Shown here in pieces: positions 56,806 through 64,000 of a stretch of DNA of 64,000 nucleotides. Source of the stretch: Symsagittifera roscoffensis (Eukaryota > Xenacoelomorpha > Acoela > Convolutidae); assembly GCF_963678635.1 (NCBI RefSeq), contig NC_087064.1, positions 20,510,509-20,574,508 on the forward strand. Direction: 5' to 3'. The notes under the pieces were generated by a model that was given only the letters and a program-made list of their open reading frames with translations, had not been told where the DNA came from and did no database searches. The position numbers were made by a program, and so were the translations under genes. Position 1 is the first letter of the stretch. Each line of letters opens with the position of its first letter.

Positions 56806-57383
56806 CTACCTACCATAATCGAGAAAAAACTGTGTCAGGTTTTACCTTTGCCGTTGAAATAAAATTCGCCCAATCTATTATAATGGAATCTTGATTCCTT
56901 AGCGGGACAATTGCAATGGACTAAGTTTTCATTCCTCAAGTTTTACGATAATATTTTTCAGCTACGACATTTCAAGTGAAATCTCTTTTGGCAATAAAAT
57001 ATGTGATTACGTTGATTCATTTATGTCTAGATTTTACTCTATGAATTGACCTAAATTGAGATTAACATATTCTTCTGAAGTTATTAAAATGGTCAAAAAT
57101 TTTCAATTTCCTAAAATTTAAATTTCAACGTCTCTAGTTCTCCGAAAAAAGTCCTTCATGCTTCACTCATTCTTTCTTTTTTGCTACATGACTCTCAGGC
57201 TTGGTCCTTTTCATTTATTAGCTCACAGAATCTAGAAAAATTCTCGGCGATAGTAGTTTGCTGGATTTCTTACAACCAAAACAAGACTATGCTTCAGCCT
57301 TGAGAAACCTTCGACTACTGCCCATCAGTTTCAGGTTGTTGCAAGTTGATTAAAGCTGGCATGTTCCCCCTTCGGAAACTTTG

Positions 57384-57599
57384 CTATAACATCGTACTAC
57401 AACAAAACGAGCCTGCGCTTTTTATACTGGGGACTAGGGAGTCAACTACCGTTAAATTCCTCAGACGCTGCCTAACAACAACCCATGGGACGAGCTTCAC
57501 GCCGTCTGGTTGCTTCTGATCTGTCCTGTGTAGGTGTCGTGGCTCTAAAACAGAAGAAATGTGATGGAAGGCGCGACCTTGCTTTGTAAAGTCATTCAA
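57384..57599 (-). pseudogene. Retroelement C-terminal domain (RPDG-type), unit B
   Basis: Second copy of the 53,267-53,515 domain: HLHRTDQKQPDGVKLVPWVV, LTVVDSLVPS. R to Q and T to K changes within the core motif. Confidence 0.45.
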
Positions 57600-58556
57600 A
57601 TTTGAATGCCTGGAGAATCTTCCTGTACTTTTGAGACAAGATAGGCCATGCTATCTAACTTCAATTACACCTTTTCCGCAAACGCATCTATCTTTTTTTG
57701 CAATTTTTTGAGTCCAGGCGGATTTTAATTGCGGGTCTAAGTTGTTGATTTCACATTCAATTTGATACGGTATGACATTCAACTTGTTTAAGCTGTTTTT
57801 TAGGAGGTAAGAACCATAATGTGCATCCAGGTTATCAATTATCTACGAAATCTTTTCCAACTCTGCTATTTTTTCATTTAGCAGTTCTATGGGACAGGAT
57901 TTGCTTATAGAGGAGCTCAAGATTACAAATTCCTTGGATTTCATTTTTTTTCAGACATAATTTTTGAAATTGACGTGTAATTGTATTGTACTGCAAACAG
58001 TGGTCTGTCGTAAAAAAACTCAGCTCAAAAATTTCTGTGTTTAGGCTTAGGAAAGAGTTTTTTCTGAGTTAACCATGTTTTAAGGTCTCGGAGCAGAATT
58101 TGTAGCCGTCGGTTAGCTTTCCATCATCTAAATACCAAACATATGAATTAGATTCAAGCTTTTTACTTGCGTCCCTATTGTTTCAGCAAAAAGTGTTAAA
58201 GCCTCGGGATCACCTTGTCGTATTCTGTCCTCCAACATAATGATAGAATTCCGTTGAAAGGGAACTCAATTTTCTGAAGTCGCAATGAGTTGTTGTCGTG
58301 TTGAACCCCCATGACTGGATATTGCAGGTATATTTTCAGATGCATAGTTTCCTTGTAGCGCAGAAATATAGTACAAGACGTTATGCAGTTCGCTGTGCAT
58401 GGATAGCGGCCGAATTTTTGTATTGAACAGTCTGTTTTTTTAGTTAGTGCAGCCGTTGCATATCTAAGAACTCGCTTTTTCTGAACATTTTCGATCTTCT
58501 GTGAGGCATATGTTAGTAGAGGGACAACAAATCCTATTGCTTTTTAGACGTGTTTC

Positions 58557-59372
58557 TCAACAAGAAGTGCTTCTCAACGAGATCTTTAAATTTCGAGAGA
58601 TCGCGTGCTGCAGTTTTCGATCCATGACAGCTTGTAGGACACCCAAGTCTTTTTGAACACTTGTAATTTTTATCTGATTTGGTTGCCGTCGGCCTCCGTC
58701 GTTTGCTTCATGCAAAGGACATTTTTTTTGCTCAAGTTCAGTTGAATTTTTTGGCTGCTCCACGTTCCGATGTCTGAGAGTTTCTGCTTTTCGTTTTGGA
58801 GTGAACTTGTAACAATTTCAAAATCGTCTGCGTATCTATAAGTTTCTCGTCTCTCTAAGACATATAGCAGATCGTTTACCTACACAAGAAAAAGAAGAGG
58901 TCCGAGGATGGATAATTGAGCTATGCCACTTGTGCAAGAGGAATGTGGCGTTTGACAGCTTCCAATTTATCTCTTTCGTTCTCGATCTGTGAAGTAATTC
59001 TGAGGAGTGGTAATAGTTTCCGCCTACACCTAGGTTTTTCTATTTTTGCGACTAGTTCACAGTGGCAGACTTTGTCAAAGGCCTTACAGAAGTCTATGTA
59101 TATTGCACTGATTTGAGTAGTTTAATTAAATTTCAGTTATTTGTAGACGCGGTCAAGGAATAGAAGCAGCTGCAATCAGCATACTTCTTTGGCATGAACC
59201 CGTATTGAGATCTATGAAGGTATGTTTCTATATGAGGGTAGAATATTTTGAACAAGACTCTCTCAAACACTTTCAAGACATTTGACGACAAGCTTATTTG
59301 TCGGTACTGTGAAATAATGGCTCTGTCGTGTTCTTTGCAAAATGATTTGGTTTCGATTGCTTTCCAGCCCAT
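58557..59372 (-). pseudogene. CR1-like non-LTR reverse transcriptase, unit B
   Basis: The 79-residue frame at 59,372-59,133 is identical at protein level to the unit A frame at 55,681-55,442. YADD at 58,834-58,823. The frame 58,763-58,557 differs from unit A at a few residues. Same disabling breaks as unit A, so the duplication copied an already dead element. Confidence 0.75.
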
Positions 59373-60129
59373 AGGGTTTGTTACTTTGCTTAGAGAGGTT
59401 TGAAAGGCTCATTCTCCTTTAGATACGTTTTGTCTGGCAACTGCTGATTCTGATTCTAATGACTTGAGGTTTTTCTGAGGTAAGATAATCCTCTGCTGGA
59501 GAAAATGTTCCCTTTGTATATGGTTTGGTTGTTTGAGATTTCATATGAAAATTGTTTCTCCTGTCTCCTTATTCTAATCATAAGCGTCAGTTTTGGAGAT
59601 TCTTCATAATTTCAAGCATAGCTTCAACTTTTATTATCAGGTGCGAGGTTGATGGACAAACCCAGGGTGGCAGTTTAGATCGGCGAATCGTTATTGAACG
59701 TAAATTTTTGTCCAATAATTTTCGAAGCCATGAGTTCCACTTTTGCATCAATTTATCCACATTGCTACAACAGTACGGATTTAAAGGCCGCACGGATATG
59801 CATTTATTAAAAGTTTTCGACCATCTTTTTTGAGGCTTTTTTTCTTTGTAGGTGGTAGTGAGGTTTTGAATTTAAAAGAGAACACTGTTTTGTAGGCGTG
59901 ATGATTGGAAAGCTTCTCCTGAAGGGTCGAGTACGTAGTTTCATTTTAATTATCGGTGCATGAGTCTTCCACGAAATCTGGTTCCTGAGTAAGAAATACA
60001 TTCAATTTTTATCTTTTCGGCGTGTGGGACTTGGCGTAACACCATTCGATCGAGCTTCGCCGTAATGCAAGACTCGCAGTCATCCTCTGAAATCAGACTT
60101 TCTTAGCTCAATTAGTTGGTTTGAATCAC

Positions 60130-60700
60130 CAGTTAGTAAAAAGTTGCAACACTTTTGCAAATCTTAAATTCGTCCGGAGCTTGGTAAATGGCATTGAATT
60201 TTTCTGTGCGCAACCTATATGGGCTCGTTTTAGGCGGGTTGTAAAGGCAGCCTATGAGTATTGAGTGAACTTCAATTTAGACCTGCACCACGACGCACTG
60301 GTGTTTAATTTCGCAATAGATTCTTTTGTGTATCAAAACTCTAATGGCATTGTGGACACCGCCATATTTTGTAGACAATGAGCCGCTCACGCGATCACTT
60401 CTGTAAATTTTGTATTCGGGTAAAAACAGAGCTTTGTCTGGAGTTTTTTGGACCAGCCATGTTTTACTGATGCACAGTATATCTTATTTGTTAAGGGCTT
60501 TCGAATTCGCAAATGTTATTCGCCTATTTAGCTCGAGGATACTCCTGACAGTAAATGGCGGTTATGTTGCTTTTGTTTTTGTTATCGTATGTAGTCAATG
60601 CTATTTGCCTCCGTCGCTGCCTCGATTGATTTCCAATCATTTTTTCTCTGAGGCTTTAGTTTACATAATTGAAGGTCCTCCGAGTTGATAATGTTGTTCT
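60130..60700 (-). pseudogene. AP endonuclease domain fragment, unit B, with its N-terminus
   Basis: Unlike unit A, the frame continues upstream past PDKALFLPEYKIYRSDR into ILCISKTWLVQKT (usual motif ISETWL) near 60,440-60,490 and ITAIYCQEYPRAK near 60,530-60,560, close to the start of ORF2. Stops interrupt it. Confidence 0.7.
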
Positions 60701-60839
60701 AGATGAGATGGCGTCTCCATTTGAGAGCAATATTGTTCAACTTTTGTTCGTCTCGGTCTGTTTTTTTTACTGAGGTACACTCGTTTCGTGTATTGCGATC
60801 ATTGTTTATGAGCACAGAGAAAGAACAGCCAATTTTGGT

Positions 60840-61260
60840 GTTCGTTGGCTAGCTTGGCTACAAGGGTCCAAGGGTTCTTTTTTTTCGATTGGTCGAAAAC
60901 GCCCATTTGTTTCACGTTTTCTAAGACCCAGTCAGTTCCAAGAAAACTTGGTGATCTTCCGCACTTCTTCTATATCGTTTCCGAGTTTTTCTCACCTCTT
61001 GGTATAGGTTTCTCGCGGTCGTTCTCAACTCTTGGTATAGGTTTTCTTCGTAGTCTGATTTCATTTCAGCTCATATTGTTGGTCGTTTTCGTGTTTCGTG
61101 TTCTTTCACTTTTTTAGCATAATTCGTTGCCTATTTTTTTTTCACTTCTGATTGAACGGTTTCAAATAAGTGTTTGATTTTTTCATTGCTTTCAAATCTT
61201 TTCTTAATTTCATCGATGTTCTCTTTCATTCCATTGTAACAGTCGTCCGCTTATGTCAAA
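60840..61260 (-). pseudogene. Probable ORF1 tail of the non-LTR element
   Basis: Charged helical text on the minus strand, MKENIDEIKKRFESNEKIKH (near 61,235-61,170) and ENLYQEVRKTRKRYRR with the repeat ENLYQE-R-T-R (near 61,050-60,960). Position directly upstream of the endonuclease fits an ORF1 coiled-coil end. No zinc finger was found with it. Confidence 0.35.
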
Positions 61261-61489
61261 TATGAGTTTAAGAAAAGTAGGCCCTATAACTATTGGCTCA
61301 AGGGTGAGGGACACTATCCTTTGTGCTTTTTTACCTCATTCACTGGGAGCCAATTCGGTTCACTTGCGACATGAGACTACAAACCTTGTTACAGCCTAGA
61401 GGCTACTACCAAAATACCCCCACTCTAGAAATAAGAACACCCTCATGCTCAGGTCTCAAATTACCCAAAACACACGAACGCCGTATAAA

Positions 61490-62586
61490 CAGCGTCGGAA
61501 CCTCATGTATACCGTTAGTTTTTATTGAACAGTGGACTTTTGATCCATTTGAGATTGATCAACCTATAAACTCTACCTAATTCAACATAACAATATAAAA
61601 CACACTCAGGAAATTTAAATTGGGTACTTACATAGCGACATGACCTCTAGAATTGATTAACTAAGTTGTAACACAAGTGAACACAAGTTTTCTATTTGAA
61701 CCATTGGGCAGCTTCAGCTGTCCACCTTTCCACTCAAGGTTCACTCCATTGCAATTGATTGATTGTTTTTCTTTCTCTCGCCCAGCAATTTTGTCTTCCT
61801 ATCAGGAACAAGATAGCTCTACTCTCGTCGTATAATTCCAGTAAAATTGCGAATATTTCAGCAATTTTCCCGCGATTATTACTCGATTCTTCTGATTGTT
61901 ATGTTCTCGTATTTTCAGTTGTCGCGAGAAACTTGAGCACAGCAGGCTCGATTCGAAACTTTCAAAGTTACTTTTCTCTCCGAAATCCATATCAAACGTT
62001 CAGCTCAAGGTCAAACTTCCAAATATGACCGACTGGCACATATACCATTAGTTTTTATTGCACAGTGGACCTCTGATCCATCTCAGATCAACCCGAAACC
62101 CGCCTTATCTCAACATAATCGTGTAAAAATCAATCAAGAAAATAAATTCAGAAGTCGTACATTGACATGACTCTAGACTCAAGTAAATAATGTAACTAAG
62201 GTCATTCTAGAAGTTTTAAGTAATTAGTTATAACTCGAGTAGCCTTCTTTTCTGAGCCATTGGCAACTTGACTCGTCTACCTGCCCAATCACGATTCTCT
62301 CTTGCCCAGCAATGGCATTATCGTTTGAATTCACTATGATCTCTGTCGGGAACAAGACATCTCTACTCGAACTGATAATTTGAGTGAAATTGAGAATAGC
62401 AATTTTACTTTAGCACAAATTTTATCGACTTTCCAACAATTCTGATTCGAGTTTTCTGATAAAAATTAACTTCTGATTTTCAGTTGTTGTGACAAACTTG
62501 AGCATGACATGATCGATTCGAATTTTTCAAAAATTGTTTTTTCCCCAAAAATCAACGTCAAACTTTCAAATATGACCGACTGGCTC
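61490..62586. repeat. Two direct ~540-bp repeats
   Basis: ACCGTTAGTTTTTATTGAAC at 61,511 and ACCATTAGTTTTTATTGCAC at 62,044; the units end with AAATATGACCGACTGGC at 62,021 and 62,568. They are diverged but collinear, and lie upstream of the plus-strand ORF1, as 5' UTR monomers would. Confidence 0.6.
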
Positions 62587-62659
62587 TGGCTCATGTTTTG
62601 ACTTTCTTGAGCTGCTTCTTGCTGTTCGTTTGGTTTTCAATGATCCTGTGTTGTTGATT

Positions 62660-62802
62660 AGAATGAACGCAGTGATTACAGAGGAGGAGGACGAACGGAT
62701 TGATCTCCTGGATTCCAAAATCGGTCGTTTTGACATCCCGTTGGAAGCAGTAGTTAAGTTCATTGCATCTTCACACGAGAAGCAAATAATGGAGATTTTT
62801 CA
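62660..62802 (+). CDS. Unrecognised short exon-like frame
   Basis: ATG 62,660 opens MNAVITEEEDERIDLLDSKI, then FDIPLEAVVKFIASSHEKQI and IFQ before GTATAC, a possible donor. The text is protein-like and acidic at the start. It could be a host first exon or part of the retroelement leader. No partner exon was identified. Confidence 0.3.
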
Positions 62803-62871
62803 GGTATACCAATCTTTTTGTCGCAACATTTAATTTTTTCGAGGGAAGAAAAGGTAGGCATATCCAATAAA

Positions 62872-63050
62872 TTTCGCAACTCCAAGATTTTACTTCTCCG
62901 GTATCACTGATATAGGGAAAAAAGCCTGTGTGTCAGTTCCGCAGTTCCAAGGTTTAACACCTCCGGATTCACTGGAGTTTGTGCACAGAATAACTGTTTG
63001 GTTCCGCAATTGCTTGGTTGTACAACTCAGGTTTCACTGGAACCAATAAC
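62872..63050. repeat. Three degenerate ~65-bp repeats
   Basis: Each unit starts TT-CGCA-TTCCAAGGTTT-like and contains CTC-GGT-TCACTG: starts at about 62,873, 62,937 and 63,002. The period is not a multiple of three, so they are probably non-coding. Confidence 0.5.
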
Positions 63051-63590
63051 AGGGGGAGGGGCTTGAATTTTTGATTTGGGGCTGTGATTAAATATTTCAA
63101 TAATTCCTATTCAGTTCCGGACGCACGGGAATTTAATTGAAATTATAGCTTGAAAATTGCTTTTACTCAAGTGTTTTTTGATTTCCCTTCTTATTTTTGT
63201 TCCCTTTTTCTGTCTTTCTGTCGCTTGTTCGCCTTCTTTTTGGTTTGCTTCTTGCGAATGAGATGTCGCAAGGAGGCTCTGGTTACCAATTTTAGGTTTT
63301 ATCGCGGTTGGTGGCTAACATTGGTGAGCTCGTACAAATTATTGGTCGACTTTTCCTTTCTCAGTAATATGTTTCTCCGAACTTCGAGAACAAGTACTCG
63401 GCTTTTCCTAAATTCGACCAAGAGGTCTGGAGTCACTTGTCTTCGTGTGTAGACAATCGCTTTAACAACTGTTTCCGAGTTAGCCTAATTGTTGTGATAA
63501 ACTTATTAAATAGTTTCAGGGATGAGCCAGCGAGGCATGGTGTTGTAAGCAATATTTACATCAGAAATCTCGTGAAATTCAAAAATTCAA

Positions 63591-64000
63591 ATGATGGAAG
63601 ATTGGAGAAACTGCCAAAACCCAATCCCCAGTAATGGTCAGTGCAGCGTGTGTGATGACTCAGGCGACGCATCACCGTGGTTATCTTGTGTTCTTTGCAA
63701 TAGACGGGCACATATGGAATGTCTTGGTCTTGGACCCGGCAGTGGAATAATCACAGGGAACATAGCATGGTCTTGTACAAGTTGTGGGCCTCTCACGAAG
63801 CTAAGTACCCTTTTATCTTGCTTTAATGAAATGGAAAAGAAACTAGCTAATGTGATGAAACTCAGCGACAAAGTTAATAGGATGGATAAAGAAATCCATT
63901 ATATGAAAACTAACGCGGGAAGAGAATCCCGTAATTACAGCCAAGTTGCTGCTGGTAATGCACAAACCCATGTAAATTATGATGACCAGATCACAATTCA
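63591..64000 (+). CDS. PHD-finger ORF1 of a CR1-like non-LTR retrotransposon, 5' part
   Basis: ATG 63,591 (MMEDWRNCQNPIPSNG) with an in-frame stop just upstream at 63,573. The frame is open to the window end (about 136 codons). A PHD-type zinc finger follows: CSVC, CVLC, H-x2-C in AHMECLG, and C-x2-C in WSCTSC (residues about 18-64). Next comes a helical stretch with heptad-like spacing (FNEMEKKLANVMKLSDKVN), probably a coiled coil, then a polar linker. PHD fingers in ORF1 are known in CR1-type elements, where ORF1 proteins bind element RNA. No frameshift in the visible part, unlike every other retroelement here, so this copy may be young. Confidence 0.65.
   Translation, partial: MMEDWRNCQNPIPSNGQCSVCDDSGDASPWLSCVLCNRRAHMECLGLGPGSGIITGNIAWSCTSCGPLTKLSTLLSCFNEMEKKLANVMKLSDKVNRMDKEIHYMKTNAGRESRNYSQVAAGNAQTHVNYDDQITI

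Larger units (their letters stand above)
52120..56860 (-). repeat. Duplicated non-LTR unit A
   Basis: 52,120-52,640 and 53,265-56,755 match 56,860-60,433 almost base for base by eye. Unit A has two extra segments: 52,640-53,265, bounded by repeats of GTTGATTAAAGCTGGCAT-like sequence, and 53,697-54,108. The extra segment at 52,699-53,106 has an unrecognised plus-strand frame of 135 codons. Confidence 0.75.

Overview
This window reads as AT-rich nuclear DNA of an invertebrate animal. Three things point there: spliced genes with GT-AG introns, a chymotrypsin-fold secreted protease, and a dense mix of animal transposon classes (Polinton/Maverick-type, BEL/Pao, CR1-like non-LTR, hAT-like, Helentron-like, foldback). 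The species cannot be named from the sequence. Only two probable host genes were found. The rest is mostly transposons inserted into each other.

Layout. 1-3,207 (+): end of a Polinton/Maverick-like element, with an integrase C-terminus, three frameshifted structural-type genes and one intact adenain-like cysteine protease. 4,140-9,370: short repeats, a Helentron-like non-autonomous element, a 1.9-2.3 kb tandem duplication and a 3 x 170 bp tandem array. 9,598-10,772 (-): a spliced gene for an extremely acidic, probably secreted protein. 11,839-12,939: two more Helentron-like copies. 15-18.7 kb (+): decayed BEL/Pao gag-pol. 17,241-26,409: a 4.1 kb tandem duplication (unit A 17,241-21,331, unit B 21,332-26,409) carrying the Pao reverse transcriptase remnant, a 1 kb foldback element, MITEs and, in unit B, the first exon of a serine protease.

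24,914-40,095 (+): a five-exon serine protease gene (predicted 295 aa, His74/Asp125/Ser224) spread over 15 kb. Its introns hold nested MITEs with 8-bp target duplications, a Helentron-like copy 9 nt after exon 2, a 716-bp tandem array with an inverted arm, and two hAT-like MITEs. Intron 3 itself looks like a MITE that became an intron.

40.1-46.4 kb: almost nothing recognisable. 46.4-48.0 kb (-): second BEL/Pao pol remnant. 51.4-52.1 kb (+): non-LTR reverse transcriptase fragment. 52.1-61.3 kb (-): tandemly duplicated, decayed CR1-like non-LTR retrotransposon (AP endonuclease, reverse transcriptase, C-terminal domain). 61.5-64 kb (+): tandem repeats leading to a PHD-finger ORF1 of another non-LTR element that runs off the window.

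The strongest new-looking observations are the MITE-derived intron 3 with a GC donor, a 37-bp MITE that is little more than two terminal inverted repeats with a perfect 8-bp target duplication, paralogous empty sites inside the 4.1 kb duplication that date MITE insertions, and the Helentron-like family. No wholly new multi-gene system was seen. All alignments were done by eye; identities were not computed.
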